DNA from: Paenibacillus odorifer | GTDB lineage: Bacteria; Bacillota; Bacilli; Paenibacillales; Paenibacillaceae | DNA length: 64,000 bases | Assembly (NCBI RefSeq): GCF_000758725.1 | Contig: NZ_CP009428.1 | Coordinates: 248,001-312,000, forward strand | Reading direction: 5' to 3' | In this document: positions 53,058-63,520 of the stretch, one piece after another | Numbering within the stretch: the stretch's first letter is position 1 | How the letters are laid out: each line of letters begins with the position of its first letter | Notes under the pieces: model-generated | Told to the model about the DNA's origin: nothing | Seen by the model: only the letters and a program-made list of their open reading frames with translations | Databases searched by the model: none | Program-made: the position numbers and the translations under genes

Positions 53058-55700
53058 ATGGATTTCAATAAATTAACTCAAAAGCTGCAGGAAGCAGTGG
53101 CTGCGGCGCAGTCGCTGGCATCAGACAGCGGTCATCAGGAGATCGATAATCTCCATCTGTTAAAAGCGTTGCTTCAGCAGCAAGAAGGATTGCTGCCAAG
53201 ATTGCTGCAAAAGATGAATATCCCTGTGGCTGAGCTGATGCGCAGCACGGATGAATTGCTTCAACGCAAGCCGAGCATCAGCGGGTCAGGAGCAAGCACG
53301 GTACGGCGTTACGCCTCGCAATCGCTGATTCATCTGCTGGAGCAGGCGGAGAAGGAAGCGGCGAAGATGCAGGATGAGTTTGTTTCTGTGGAGCATGCTG
53401 TGCTGGCCATGGTGTCAGATTCGAGCGGGGAGAATCGTGAGCTAAGGGATCTTTTTGTCCGCCGTGGGCTGACCCGTGAGAAGCTGATGTCGGTGCTTGC
53501 TGAGATTCGTGGACATCAGCGGGTAACCAGCCGGGAGCCAGAAGCTACTTATGAGGTGCTGGAGAAATACGGCCGTGATCTTGTAGCTGAGGTTCGCGCG
53601 GGCAAGATTGATCCAGTCATTGGTCGTGATGGCGAGATCCGCCGAGTAATCCGGATTTTGTCCCGTAAAACGAAAAATAACCCTGTGCTGATCGGTGAAC
53701 CAGGTGTAGGGAAAACAGCCATTGTGGAAGGCTTGGCACACCGGATTGTACGCAAAGACGTACCGGAGGGTCTGAAGGATAAGACGATTTTTTCACTGGA
53801 TATGAGTTCACTTGTGGCAGGCGCGAAGTTTCGTGGTGAATTCGAAGAACGCCTGCAGGCGGTATTGAGAGAGGTTCGCGAAAGCAACGGCCGCATTATT
53901 CTTTTTATTGATGAGCTGCATACGATTGTGGGCGCAGGTAAAACCGAAGGCTCGATGGATGCGGGCAATATGCTGAAGCCGATGTTGGCCCGGGGTGAGC
54001 TGCATTGTATCGGTGCCACAACGCTCGATGAATATCGCAAATATATAGAGAAGGACCCTGCGCTGGAACGCCGTTTCCAACAGGTGCTCGTGAGCGAACC
54101 CGATGTAGAGGATACGATCTCCATTTTGCGTGGTCTGAAGGAGCGGTTTGAAGTCCACCACGGGGTCAAAATCCATGACAGCGCCCTGGTAGCCGCAGGG
54201 GTATTGTCCAATCGTTATATTACGGATCGATTTTTACCGGATAAGGCGATTGACCTAGTGGACGAGGCTTGCGCCATGATCCGCACAGAGATAGACTCCA
54301 TGCCGGGTGAGATGGATGAAGTGACCCGCCGCCTGATGCAGATGGAGATTGAAGAAGCGGCGCTTAAAAAAGAAACTGATGACGCCAGCAAACGCCGACT
54401 CGAAATATTGCAGCGCGAGCTCGCTGACCTGAAGGAGAAGCAGCTAGGGATGACGGCGCGCTGGGAGAAAGAGAAGTCGGCCATCCAAGGGATTCGCGAC
54501 CTCAAAAAACGGCTGGAGCAAGTACGTAAGGATCTGGTCGATGCACAGGAGGAATATGATCTTAATAAGTCAGCCGAACTGAGCTACGGCATTATTCCTG
54601 ATCTGGAGCGTCAGTTGAAAGCAGCGGAAGAAGCGGCACAGCAGGATCAGGATACAAGATTGCTACGTGAGGCTGTTACTGAAGAGGAAATCGCAGATAT
54701 TGTCTCCCGCTGGACCGGCGTTCCGGTTAGCCGACTGGTAGAAGGCGAACGGGATAAGCTGCTGCGTCTGGAGGATACGCTGCATGAACGGGTAGTGGGC
54801 CAAGACGAAGCCGTCAGCTTGGTGGCCGATGCGGTGCTTCGGGCAAGAGCAGGAATCAAAGATCCGAATCGCCCGATTGGTTCATTCCTGTTCCTTGGCC
54901 CGACGGGTGTAGGGAAGACTGAGCTGGCTAAGTCGCTTGCGGTATCTCTTTTTGACCGCGAAGATGGCATGATCCGTATAGATATGTCGGAGTATATGGA
55001 AAAGCATAGTGTCTCCCGTCTCGTCGGCGCACCTCCAGGATATGTTGGATATGAGGAAGGCGGGCAGCTCACGGAAGCTGTGCGGCGTCAGCCTTATACT
55101 GTAGTGCTGCTCGATGAAGTGGAGAAGGCGCATCCCGATGTGTTTAACATTCTGCTGCAGCTGCTTGATGATGGACGGCTGACTGATTCACAAGGCCGAA
55201 TGGTTGACTTCAAGAATACAATCATCATTATGACTTCCAATATCGGTTCACCTCATCTGATTCAAGGCACCGATGAAAAAGGTCAGCTCACGGAAGCTGC
55301 CAAGGATAGAGTGATGAAGGAACTGAGTGGTCATTTCCGTCCAGAGTTCCTGAACCGGGTGGATGACATTGTAATGTTCAAGCCGCTGACACTGGGTGAG
55401 ATCGAGAAAATTGTGGACAAACTGGTGGATGGATTGCGTCTACGTCTGGCAGAACGGGAGATCGGGCTGGTATTAACTGAATCGGCGGTGCGTTTTATCG
55501 CTAAGGAAGGTTTTGATCCTGTGTATGGGGCAAGACCGTTGAAAAGATTCATCCAGCGCAGCTTGGAGACACGTGTGGCACGTGCGATTATTGCTGGTGA
55601 AGCCGCAGAGGGATCAGTTATTCAGGTGGATGAATCCGGCAACGAGCTGACGGTAAGCATTCTGAAGCCAGAAGTCGATGGGCCACAGAGTTCTGAATAA
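53058..55700 (+). CDS. clpB: ATP-dependent disaggregase ClpB
   Basis: The product has 880 residues. ClpB is a hexameric AAA+ unfoldase that rescues aggregates with DnaK. The N-domain is about 1-150. The first AAA+ domain has Walker A GEPGVGKT at 213-220 and LFIDELHT. The middle coiled-coil (about 420-540) is present, which separates it from ClpC and ClpA. The second AAA+ domain has GPTGVGKT at about 613-620 and the [13 protein letters not shown] Walker B. The length is close to the normal 860-870. The Shine-Dalgarno is AAAGGTGAGAG. It is preceded by the 51-bp array and followed by a terminator. Confidence 0.97.
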   Translation: MDFNKLTQKLQEAVAAAQSLASDSGHQEIDNLHLLKALLQQQEGLLPRLLQKMNIPVAELMRSTDELLQRKPSISGSGASTVRRYASQSLIHLLEQAEKEAAKMQDEFVSVEHAVLAMVSDSSGENRELRDLFVRRGLTREKLMSVLAEIRGHQRVTSREPEATYEVLEKYGRDLVAEVRAGKIDPVIGRDGEIRRVIRILSRKTKNNPVLIGEPGVGKTAIVEGLAHRIVRKDVPEGLKDKTIFSLDMSSLVAGAKFRGEFEERLQAVLREVRESNGRIILFIDELHTIVGAGKTEGSMDAGNMLKPMLARGELHCIGATTLDEYRKYIEKDPALERRFQQVLVSEPDVEDTISILRGLKERFEVHHGVKIHDSALVAAGVLSNRYITDRFLPDKAIDLVDEACAMIRTEIDSMPGEMDEVTRRLMQMEIEEAALKKETDDASKRRLEILQRELADLKEKQLGMTARWEKEKSAIQGIRDLKKRLEQVRKDLVDAQEEYDLNKSAELSYGIIPDLERQLKAAEEAAQQDQDTRLLREAVTEEEIADIVSRWTGVPVSRLVEGERDKLLRLEDTLHERVVGQDEAVSLVADAVLRARAGIKDPNRPIGSFLFLGPTGVGKTELAKSLAVSLFDREDGMIRIDMSEYMEKHSVSRLVGAPPGYVGYEEGGQLTEAVRRQPYTVVLLDEVEKAHPDVFNILLQLLDDGRLTDSQGRMVDFKNTIIIMTSNIGSPHLIQGTDEKGQLTEAAKDRVMKELSGHFRPEFLNRVDDIVMFKPLTLGEIEKIVDKLVDGLRLRLAEREIGLVLTESAVRFIAKEGFDPVYGARPLKRFIQRSLETRVARAIIAGEAAEGSVIQVDESGNELTVSILKPEVDGPQSSE

Positions 55701-55746
55701 AAAAAGCGTCCACAAAACCGTAACGGCTTTGTGGACGTCCTTTTTA
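55700..55746 (+). terminator. Bidirectional terminator after clpB
   Basis: An imperfect stem of GCGTCCACAAA-type arms around a TAA loop has A-run and T-run flanks. The convergent glycosyltransferase gene ends 10 bases further on. Confidence 0.88.
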
Positions 55747-55755
55747 TGGTAAGCC

Positions 55756-57333
55756 TCACTCCACCCAAGGGATTAGATGAGGCTGTTCATCCAAGATGGA
55801 CATATATTGCTCTTTCCAGCCGTATTTGCCGTCGGGGTCGAGGAGCATATAACGCAGATATTTTTCGAGCCGGAACTCGGCTTTGGACCAACCGAGATGC
55901 TTGAGCCGCAGGTTGCTTAGCTGATGAGACAGCTCGAAGATATTTTCCGGGAATCGCCCACAGTGCTGTGGGGATTCATTCCATACATAGTTGAAGTCTT
56001 CTTTATAGCGAAGCAAAAAAGGGCGGTAGTTCAGATGAGAGCGCCAGTAGGTATCCTCCCTGTAATGGTTCGCGTTCCATAAATCGTAAAGGCGGAAGCA
56101 GAACAGATCGACCCCATCTGCATACAGCAAGGTATCTATATTTTCCGCAAAGCTGGCTTCAAAGATCTCATCCGCGTCCAGACTCAGAATCCACTCGGGA
56201 TTTGTCTTTAGGACTTCCTCCCACTGCTGTTTTCGCAGCTCAATTTCATTGCTGAACTTGGATTCGGTATTATGCACGAGATGAACGGGAATGCCGTCAA
56301 GTGCTTCCAGACAGACAGCTGCTGTATTGTCGGTGCTGCCGTCATCAATAATGACAGCCTCATCGATATATTTGCGGTGTTCCTCCAGAACCTGTTGCAG
56401 GAAGCGCCCGCTTTCATTTTTTACAACCATGGTAAGGGTTAGCTTGGGGCGCTTTTTGGTTATAGGAGCAGCTGCAGCCTCATTGGAATTTTCCTCGATG
56501 GGTGTGGGTGCCGATTCAGCTTTTACCCCTGTTGTTTCTCTGATGAAATCTTCAACCTTGTTCAAATCACTATCTCTGTACAAATGAAGGGCAGGATAAT
56601 GGGTGTCAACAAATAGCGGAATGCCAAGGGCCGCGGCACGAATGCAGAAATGGCGATCCTCGCCCCAGTATGAAATGTTCCGGATCTGATTGTAGCTTAC
56701 CCCGGCTTTTAACGCATGCTGGCTAATCAATGTACAAGCGCCGAGACCCCCCACTTCATAGATTCCAGGATTGCGGAGTTTGGCTATGAATTCATGAAAT
56801 CTGCGGTTGATCTCCTCGGGTTGCAGTTTTTCGCCGGGAAGTATCTCCCACTGATTGTATTCGTCATGCATCCAGACCTGCGGCTGAAACATGGTATCTG
56901 GCTGCCACTGTGTCCAAAATACTTCTGAAATAATATCTTTGTTCGTCCCTATTAAATGTCTTAGCGTATCTGGGTGGAGGATGAGGTCAGAGTCGATCAG
57001 GAAGAGGTAGTCATAGTTCAGGGTTTGCGCTCGGTTAATCATGAGGTTTTTGAAGTTGGCGACTTTCCAGACTAAATCAGAATTCCAAAAGTGGGTCGTA
57101 TCATTGCGAATGTACGCATCGTGAAAGCCGGAGCTTTGAATAAAAATATGCTCACCCTTGCTTTTGAATTCCTGGAGCAACCGGCTGGACGCTTCATCAT
57201 CATTGTCATCAATCAGATGGAAATCCAGTTCGATTTGCTCGATATTCAGGCGCAGCAGGGAATTCAGAAATTCTCGCAACACATTGGGCTTTTGATGGAT
57301 CGGGCTGCCGATTAATACGCGTGTCTTATTCAT
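55756..57333 (-). CDS. Two-domain family 2 glycosyltransferase
   Basis: The product has 525 residues. The first part (about 1-265) reads as a GT-A-like domain with LIDDNDDEAS and LIDSDLILHP. After a short Pro/Glu-rich linker (about 275-300), a second GT2 domain begins at LTLTMVVKNES with IIDDGSTDNT and LSLDADEIFE. GGAGG lies 5 bases before the ATG. Two transferase sites in one chain suggest it adds two sugars or modifies protein and glycan alternately. No glycan genes adjoin. Confidence 0.88.
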   Translation of the reverse strand: MNKTRVLIGSPIHQKPNVLREFLNSLLRLNIEQIELDFHLIDDNDDEASSRLLQEFKSKGEHIFIQSSGFHDAYIRNDTTHFWNSDLVWKVANFKNLMINRAQTLNYDYLFLIDSDLILHPDTLRHLIGTNKDIISEVFWTQWQPDTMFQPQVWMHDEYNQWEILPGEKLQPEEINRRFHEFIAKLRNPGIYEVGGLGACTLISQHALKAGVSYNQIRNISYWGEDRHFCIRAAALGIPLFVDTHYPALHLYRDSDLNKVEDFIRETTGVKAESAPTPIEENSNEAAAAPITKKRPKLTLTMVVKNESGRFLQQVLEEHRKYIDEAVIIDDGSTDNTAAVCLEALDGIPVHLVHNTESKFSNEIELRKQQWEEVLKTNPEWILSLDADEIFEASFAENIDTLLYADGVDLFCFRLYDLWNANHYREDTYWRSHLNYRPFLLRYKEDFNYVWNESPQHCGRFPENIFELSHQLSNLRLKHLGWSKAEFRLEKYLRYMLLDPDGKYGWKEQYMSILDEQPHLIPWVE

Positions 57334-57764
57334 TGCGGCCTCCTTGGGGGACTCTCCCTTTCTTCCGAGAGGTATAGGTATGTTCTCAATATATTTACAG
57401 TTAGATAGTAATAATCCTTATTTCGCAAAGTTCTTATAGTAAATGAGAAATGAGAGTTGGATAAATTGAACTTTTTAGATATATTAATTTTTATGGATCT
57501 GCTGTACAATTACCGGATAATTAGATAAGAATGCCAGCCAGATGAGCACAGGAATGAGACTATGGATAAATCACCACAAAAAGCTCAGTAGTTAATCGAT
57601 CTGTTACTGGCCATGAATCCTCGTGCGGATGTGTTCTGGTATGATGCAAAGGTAAATACCGACCTCTGCTGGATGGGGATGTTGAGGAAATATACGTACC
57701 GGAAGAGACAGCGAAGACTGAAGCTCATATTGGTGGCTGAACAGAGTTTAGGAGAGTAGTCACG

Positions 57765-57928
57765 ATGAAGCTGGTCCATCAAGGTTTTTATAACGGTCTG
57801 ACTTTCCAACGTGTGGTTCGTGGATTTATTGTCCAAGGGGGTATTGCGACCCTTGGCATACTGTATTCGGAAGAGTCATTTCAGGTATGGACCATGTGGA
57901 TACTTTAAAGCGTGGGGATGAGTCATGA
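57765..57928 (+). pseudogene. Decayed cyclophilin (PpiB-type peptidyl-prolyl isomerase) fragment
   Basis: An ATG at 57765 opens a frame reading KLVHQGFYNGLTFQRVVRGF then IVQGG, the middle of a cyclophilin. After a shift to another frame, TVFGRVISGMDHVDTLKRGD, the family's C-terminal phrase, runs to a stop at 57926-57928. The catalytic core between them (DPTGTG to about SQFFI) and the N-terminus are missing. It has therefore lost an internal segment and its frame. The rest of 57334-58055 shows only short broken frames. One (57600-57730, VEEIYVPEETAKTEAHIGG) may be another remnant I cannot name. Confidence 0.75.
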
Positions 57929-58055
57929 AAAAGGTCGGAATTTTCAGTTCCCTCAATATTACATTAATGTGAAATGCTATCCATTGTAATTCCTAGTATC
58001 CCGATATACAATATAAAAAACAAACAAAGACAATATAGACACGGGGGAGAAACTT

Positions 58056-59672
58056 ATGCGTAAAGGATTATCTGGAGTTATTACTTTGGTTTTGTTAACA
58101 TTTTTGATTAGCGCGTGCTCCGGGGGAAATAACGCCGCTTCCACAAATACAAATCAGACGCCTACGGCTACTGAAGGATCGACAGCAAGCACTGAACCAA
58201 AAGATGGTGGCAACTTAATTATTGGGGTCGCTGCAGATCCTGTCATTCTAAATCCGAACTATGCTGGTGATCGTGTCAGTCTGACGATTGACCAAGCGCT
58301 CTACGCGCCATTGTTCCAAGTGAATAACGGAGAGAAGACCTTCTACTTGGCAGACAGCCTGACACTTTCCGAAGATAACCTGACTTATACATTGAAACTG
58401 AAAAGTGGACTAACTTGGCATGACGGAGAAAAGCTTACAGCTGACGATGTCGTGTTCACGATTGATAGCATCCTCGATGAGAAGCAAAACAGCATGTTGA
58501 GAGCGAACTTATTCATCGGTGATAAACCCGTTAAGGCGGTTAAGGTGGATGATCTGACTGTAGAGTTCAAGCTTCCGCAGGTCAGCCCAGCTTTTGAAGC
58601 TACACTAGTGCAAGTATTTCCGATTCCAAAGCATATTTTTGAGAATGAGACGGATCTAGAGAAAAGCACCAAGAATGCTGCTCCGGTTGGATCTGGCCCA
58701 TTTAAATTTAAAGAATACAAAGCAGGCGAATATGTTACGCTCGAGAGATTTGATAACTACTTTGGCGGCAAACCACATCTTGATTCTATAACGTACCGGA
58801 TTGCTAAAGATACGAATGCTGCGAATCTCGCACTTCAGAATGGTGAGATCAACATTAAGTATCTAGATCCACAGGATGTTGGAACGATTGAGGCTTCGAA
58901 CAATTTCGAAATCCTGCCTTATAGTGAAGGCCGATTGTCCTACCTGTTGTTCAATGCAAACAGTGATAGAGGTGCTCTTGCTAAAAAAGAAGTTCGTCAA
59001 GCCTTGTCTCTAGCCCTAAATCGTGATGAAATCATTCAGGCTGCTTATACCTCTAACGAGTATGCAGACCCGGCGAAGTCCTTTTTGACTCCGGATGCAT
59101 TGTTCTATACTAATGACGTACCTTCTTTTGATAATGATGTAGAAAAAGCCAAAGAGCTTCTGCAATCGGCAGGGGTTAGCGATCTGAAATTGAGATTGAT
59201 TGTATCGAGCGGTAATAAAGCTCAGGAAGCCATTTCACTATACGTGCAGCAAAAGCTAAAGGCCATTGGCGCTGAAGTTGAACTGCAAAATATGGATGCC
59301 TCGGCATATGGTCAGAAATTCAGTGATATGAATTCAACAGATTTTGAACTTGCGATTGCAGGCTATATTATGGGTTACGATCCTGATGCTTACAGAATTT
59401 TGTATACATCTACTGCAGACTCTAACTACTCGCATTATAATAATGCTGAAGTCGATAAGTTGTTCAATGATGGTGCAGGAGAAGCAGATGTGACTAAACG
59501 TGGTGAGATCTATAAGAAGATCCAAGAGATCATTGCTGACGATGCACCGATTTATCCAATTGCTAATACTAAGACTATTGTAGCTGTCTCCAAGAACTAC
59601 GGCGGTCTAGAAGAAGCAGTCTTGAAGCCTGTCGTTATTTTTGAAGATTTATCGAAAATCTACCTTAAATAA
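58056..59672 (+). CDS. Oligopeptide ABC transporter, solute-binding lipoprotein (family 5)
   Basis: The product has 538 residues. The lipobox is LISAC (Cys21), with an Asn/Thr-rich linker. The rest is an SBP_bac_5 protein (DppA/AppA type) with LILNPNYAGD-like early sequence, LTWHDGEKLTADDVVFT and VGSGPFKF. It binds peptides or nickel-like ligands outside the cell. It is the first gene of a five-gene operon with permeases and two ATPases. A stem-loop with a T-run follows it. Confidence 0.93.
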   Translation: MRKGLSGVITLVLLTFLISACSGGNNAASTNTNQTPTATEGSTASTEPKDGGNLIIGVAADPVILNPNYAGDRVSLTIDQALYAPLFQVNNGEKTFYLADSLTLSEDNLTYTLKLKSGLTWHDGEKLTADDVVFTIDSILDEKQNSMLRANLFIGDKPVKAVKVDDLTVEFKLPQVSPAFEATLVQVFPIPKHIFENETDLEKSTKNAAPVGSGPFKFKEYKAGEYVTLERFDNYFGGKPHLDSITYRIAKDTNAANLALQNGEINIKYLDPQDVGTIEASNNFEILPYSEGRLSYLLFNANSDRGALAKKEVRQALSLALNRDEIIQAAYTSNEYADPAKSFLTPDALFYTNDVPSFDNDVEKAKELLQSAGVSDLKLRLIVSSGNKAQEAISLYVQQKLKAIGAEVELQNMDASAYGQKFSDMNSTDFELAIAGYIMGYDPDAYRILYTSTADSNYSHYNNAEVDKLFNDGAGEADVTKRGEIYKKIQEIIADDAPIYPIANTKTIVAVSKNYGGLEEAVLKPVVIFEDLSKIYLK

Positions 59673-59680
59673 GAACGGGA

Positions 59681-59713
59681 AAAAATAAGCTGGTCAATCC
59701 AGCTTATTTTTTT
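59681..59713 (+). terminator. Terminator-like hairpin between binding protein and permease
   Basis: A perfect 13-bp stem (AAAAATAAGCTGG and complement, loop TCAAT) is followed by TTTTT. Partial termination here would give excess binding-protein message over the transporter genes. Confidence 0.85.
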
Positions 59714-59741
59714 ACCGATATAGAACTGGGAGAATATACGT

Positions 59742-60692
59742 ATGAGACAACTTATCGTCCGAAGATTACTGCAAACCCTGCCGATGCTGTTTTTTGTCTC
59801 GGTTGTGTGCTTTGCGATGATTAAGCTGGCTCCGGGGGATCCGGTACTATCCTTCGTTACGCCGAATATGCACGCGGATGATATTGAGCGCATCCGGCAT
59901 AACCTTGGGCTGGATAAGCCAGCCTACATTCAATATTTTATATGGATCAAAGAAGTACTGCAGGGCAATTTCGGTTATTCCCTTGTGAATCATCAGCCTG
60001 TATTGGAGCAAATTCTAGAACGTTTACCTGCAACAGCAGGTTTGATGGGCAGTGCAATCGGCTTAGCCGTTCTGTTGGCGATCCCGATGGGGCTGCTTGC
60101 TGGAGCTAACCGGAACCGCTGGGTGGATAAACTAATTAACTTTTTATCCTATATCGGAATTTCAGTACCTTTATTTTGGCTGGCCATATTACTTATGTAC
60201 TTATTTGCAATTAAGCTGCACCTGCTGCCTATTATGGGGATGCGAACCATTGGTGTGGAATCAGCGGTTGATGTATTGAAGCATGGTATTCTGCCTTGCG
60301 CCGTATTGGCTTTTGGATTTCTGGCCGGTTACGTACGATACATCCGCTCTAGTACGATTGGACAGCTAAAAGAAGAGTATGTGCAGATTCAATATGCTTT
60401 TGGATCCAGCAAGACAACGATTCTGTTCCGTCACGTGCTTAAGCATGTACTGTTGCCAGTAATTACATTGCTCGGGATGTCGATGGGTGATCTGGTGGCG
60501 GGTGCAATTGTAACGGAGACGGTATTTTCATGGCCGGGTATTGGCTCTTTAGGAATGACTGCGGTTAAAGGGATGGATTATCCCGTAATTATGGGAATAA
60601 CTTTGTTCTCTTCTTTAATGCTGATTATCGGCAATCTGGTCGCGGATATTCTATATAGCTTCGTGGACCCACGAATTAAATTAACGAGGTGA
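59742..60692 (+). CDS. Oligopeptide ABC transporter permease (DppB/AppB type)
   Basis: The product has 316 residues and six membrane helices. It starts RRLLQTLPMLFFVSVVCFAMIKLAPGDP as the family does, and its EAA-type loop is around 210-225. The next gene starts 4 bases after its stop. Confidence 0.94.
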   Translation: MRQLIVRRLLQTLPMLFFVSVVCFAMIKLAPGDPVLSFVTPNMHADDIERIRHNLGLDKPAYIQYFIWIKEVLQGNFGYSLVNHQPVLEQILERLPATAGLMGSAIGLAVLLAIPMGLLAGANRNRWVDKLINFLSYIGISVPLFWLAILLMYLFAIKLHLLPIMGMRTIGVESAVDVLKHGILPCAVLAFGFLAGYVRYIRSSTIGQLKEEYVQIQYAFGSSKTTILFRHVLKHVLLPVITLLGMSMGDLVAGAIVTETVFSWPGIGSLGMTAVKGMDYPVIMGITLFSSLMLIIGNLVADILYSFVDPRIKLTR

Positions 60693-60696
60693 CCTC

Positions 60697-61542
60697 ATGA
60701 ATCGCAGTAAATGGAAAAGTGTTGGAGATGAGCTATTTACGAATAAATTGGGTGTCGCAGCCCTCATTACTTTAATCGTCTTCACACTAGGCTCTATATT
60801 TGCTTTTTTGTCCGGACATGATCCGAATGCAATGGATGTTTTGGCACGTTTGAAAGCGCCCGGAGCGGATCATTGGTTTGGTACGGATGATTACGGCCGG
60901 GACTATTTTGCCCGAGCTTTGTATGGTGGCCGGGTATCTTTGCTAGTTGGTTTTGCTTCAATGATCATTGCCACGGGTATAGGTGTGACGGTGGGCGTAA
61001 TCAGTGGATATTTTGGCGGATGGATTGATAATCTATTGATGCGGATGCTTGATGTAGTGATGTCCATTCCATCTTTCCTTGTGCTGCTGCTGCTCAGCGT
61101 ATTTCTGAAGCCGAGTGTAGGAAACATCATTTTAATTATTGCTCTATTAATGTGGATGAACATTGCCCGTGTGATTCGTGCGGAGACGATGACGATTAAA
61201 GAACGGGAATATGTACTATATGCAAAAGCTTCCGGCCAGAGCAACTTCGGAATTATCTGGCGTCATATTCTTCCGGGGCTAGTACCTGTTGTGATTGTAG
61301 GTGCGACGAATAATATCGCTTCCGCGATTATGATGGAGTCGTCCCTAAGCTTCCTTGGGTTCGGGGTACAACCTCCGAATGCCACTTGGGGCAGTATGCT
61401 TAACAATGCACAGGGATATATCGCTCAGGCACCTTATTTGGCATTGTTCCCGGGGTTATTGATACTATTAACGGTTCTGAGCTTTAATGTTCTGGGCGAT
61501 ATTTTGCGGGTTGGCTTTGAACCGAAGCTGATCCGAAGATAG
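60697..61542 (+). CDS. Oligopeptide ABC transporter permease (DppC/AppC type)
   Basis: The product has 281 residues. The family's HWFGTDDYGRDYFARALYGGRVSLLVG block (about 55-80), six membrane helices and the C-terminal GDILRVGFEPKL are present. GAGGTGA lies at the end of the previous gene. Confidence 0.94.
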   Translation: MNRSKWKSVGDELFTNKLGVAALITLIVFTLGSIFAFLSGHDPNAMDVLARLKAPGADHWFGTDDYGRDYFARALYGGRVSLLVGFASMIIATGIGVTVGVISGYFGGWIDNLLMRMLDVVMSIPSFLVLLLLSVFLKPSVGNIILIIALLMWMNIARVIRAETMTIKEREYVLYAKASGQSNFGIIWRHILPGLVPVVIVGATNNIASAIMMESSLSFLGFGVQPPNATWGSMLNNAQGYIAQAPYLALFPGLLILLTVLSFNVLGDILRVGFEPKLIRR

Positions 61543-61557
61543 GAGTGTGAAGACATC

Positions 61558-62577
61558 ATGACGGAACGGCTATTGTCTGTTGAGAATTTGAAGGTTTCCT
61601 TCCAAACTCGAGATGGGGAGAATCAGGCAGTTCGTGGCGTTAGCTTTCATATAGATGCTGGAGAAACGGTAGGGATTGTTGGTGAATCCGGAAGCGGGAA
61701 AAGTGTAACTGCGAAGGCGATTATGTCGTTGATTACACCTCCGGGTAAAATTATCGCTGGAAATATTAATTTTCGTGGTGAGAATTTATCTAACCTTTCG
61801 GAAAAAGAGTGGAGAAAACTACGCGGCAACCGCATAGCGATGGTGTTTCAGGATCCCATGACTTCTCTTAATCCTGTGAAAAAAATCGGCCAGCAGCTTA
61901 CGGAGGTCATCCGGCGGCATCGCGGCTTAAATAAGGAAGAAGCGCTCAAAGAAGCAGCAAGTATCCTGCGGCAGGTGGGTATAAATAATCCTGAGCAGCG
62001 GCTGCAGCAGTATCCGCATGAATTCAGCGGCGGGATGCGGCAGCGGGTCATGATCGCCATGGCTCTTTCCTGCCAGCCAGAGCTATTGATTGCGGATGAG
62101 CCGACAACTGCGCTTGATGTAACGATACAGGCCCAAATTCTTGATCTTTTTAAAGAGCTAAAAAATAATACCAGTACAGCTATAGCACTGATCACCCATG
62201 ATTTGGGTGTGGTGGCTCAGGTATGTACACGGGTTATCGTAATGTATGGTGGACTAGTGATGGAGGAAGGTACGGTGGAGGATATTTTTTACCGCCCACA
62301 GCATCCTTACACGAAAGGTCTGCTTCGCTCGATCCCGAAACGTGACGGCAAATCGCGTGAACGTCTAATTCCAATCGAAGGCACACCTCCGGATTTGTTG
62401 AATCCTCCTTCTGGCTGTCCCTTTATGGAGCGTTGCCCTAATGCTTTTGCCCGTTGCAGCGAACGTCCTCCGGTAATCGAATTATCGCCCGGTCACCGTT
62501 CGATGTGCTGGTTAGCAGATGGTGTGCAGGAGACTTCAGCCGTAGCTGGCGTTGAAGGGAGCGGTTCGGTTGAGTGA
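61558..62577 (+). CDS. Oligopeptide ABC transporter ATPase (DppD/OppD type)
   Basis: The product has 339 residues. Walker A is GESGSGKSVTAK (about 40-51), the signature FSGGMRQRV (about 156-164), Walker B LLIADEPTTALD and the switch histidine is in ALITHDLG. The C-terminal oligopeptide-transporter domain with a four-Cys cluster (CPFMERCPNAFARC and C about 30 residues later) may carry an iron-sulfur or metal site as in relatives. GGAGTG lies upstream. Confidence 0.94.
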   Translation: MTERLLSVENLKVSFQTRDGENQAVRGVSFHIDAGETVGIVGESGSGKSVTAKAIMSLITPPGKIIAGNINFRGENLSNLSEKEWRKLRGNRIAMVFQDPMTSLNPVKKIGQQLTEVIRRHRGLNKEEALKEAASILRQVGINNPEQRLQQYPHEFSGGMRQRVMIAMALSCQPELLIADEPTTALDVTIQAQILDLFKELKNNTSTAIALITHDLGVVAQVCTRVIVMYGGLVMEEGTVEDIFYRPQHPYTKGLLRSIPKRDGKSRERLIPIEGTPPDLLNPPSGCPFMERCPNAFARCSERPPVIELSPGHRSMCWLADGVQETSAVAGVEGSGSVE

Positions 62578-63487
62578 CAATAAGATTCTAGTGGACGTAA
62601 ATAATCTCAAAAAACATTTCTCCAAAGGCAAGGATATGTGGGGACGCGATACATCGGTGCTTAAGGCAGTAGATGGCGTAAGCTTTCAGATTCGTCAGGG
62701 AGAGACCTTTGGGCTGGTTGGAGAGTCAGGAAGCGGCAAGTCCACGGTTGGACGCTGCTTGCTGCGCTTATATGATTACACAGACGGTGAAGTGTCTTTT
62801 GACGGGCAGCCGCTGAGCAAGCTTGGAGAGAAGCAGTTAAAACCTTTTCGCAGACGCATTCAGTCGATCTTCCAAGATCCCTATTCTTCACTTAATCCAA
62901 GCTTAAATGTGCTTGATCTGATCAGTGAGCCTATGAAAATCCACGGCATCCACGAAGGTGAAGAACGCAAAGAAGCTGTTGCGGCATTGCTGGAAAAGGT
63001 AGGTTTAAAAAGAGAACATCTCTACCGCTTCCCGCATGAATTCAGCGGTGGACAACGCCAGCGGATTTCGATTGCCAGAGCATTGTCCGTAAGACCTGAG
63101 TTTGTCGTGTGTGATGAGCCGATCTCAGCGCTGGACGTGTCTGTCCAGGCCCAGGTAGTGAACATGCTGGAGGATTTGCAGTCCGAATTTGGCTTGACCT
63201 ATCTCTTTGTCGCACATGATCTGTCGATGGTACGGCATATTTCTGACCGGATCGGCGTGATGTATGGCGGTCGACTAGTAGAGGTAGCCGAAAGTGATGA
63301 GCTGTACGATAATCCTATTCATCCTTATACAAAGGCGCTGCTGTCTTCCATCTTGGAGACGGATCCCCGGCGGGCCAATCAGAGAATTATTTTAGACGGA
63401 TACTCGCAAGAGTACGGCAGAGCTGAGACTTCTACACTACAGGAAGTAAGCCCGGGCCATTATGTTGCTTATGATTTTACGGTATGA
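62570..63487 (+). CDS. Oligopeptide ABC transporter ATPase (DppF/OppF type)
   Basis: The frame opens at TTG 62552, but GGGAG 10 bases before the TTG at 62570 gives a better start (305 residues), overlapping the DppD-type stop by 8 bp. Walker A is GESGSGKST, signature FSGGQRQRI, Walker B FVVCDEPISALD and VAHDLSMV switch. The short C-terminus lacks the Cys-rich tail usual for this subunit; only SPGHYVAYDF remains. Confidence 0.94.
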   Translation: MSDNKILVDVNNLKKHFSKGKDMWGRDTSVLKAVDGVSFQIRQGETFGLVGESGSGKSTVGRCLLRLYDYTDGEVSFDGQPLSKLGEKQLKPFRRRIQSIFQDPYSSLNPSLNVLDLISEPMKIHGIHEGEERKEAVAALLEKVGLKREHLYRFPHEFSGGQRQRISIARALSVRPEFVVCDEPISALDVSVQAQVVNMLEDLQSEFGLTYLFVAHDLSMVRHISDRIGVMYGGRLVEVAESDELYDNPIHPYTKALLSSILETDPRRANQRIILDGYSQEYGRAETSTLQEVSPGHYVAYDFTV

Positions 63488-63520
63488 TTAGACTCTATAT
63501 ATAGATTGGGAGGGATCAGA

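Noticed and set aside
57585-57836. 83-codon minus-strand frame
   Set aside because: It lies across decayed plus-strand sequence including the cyclophilin fragment and has no ribosome site.
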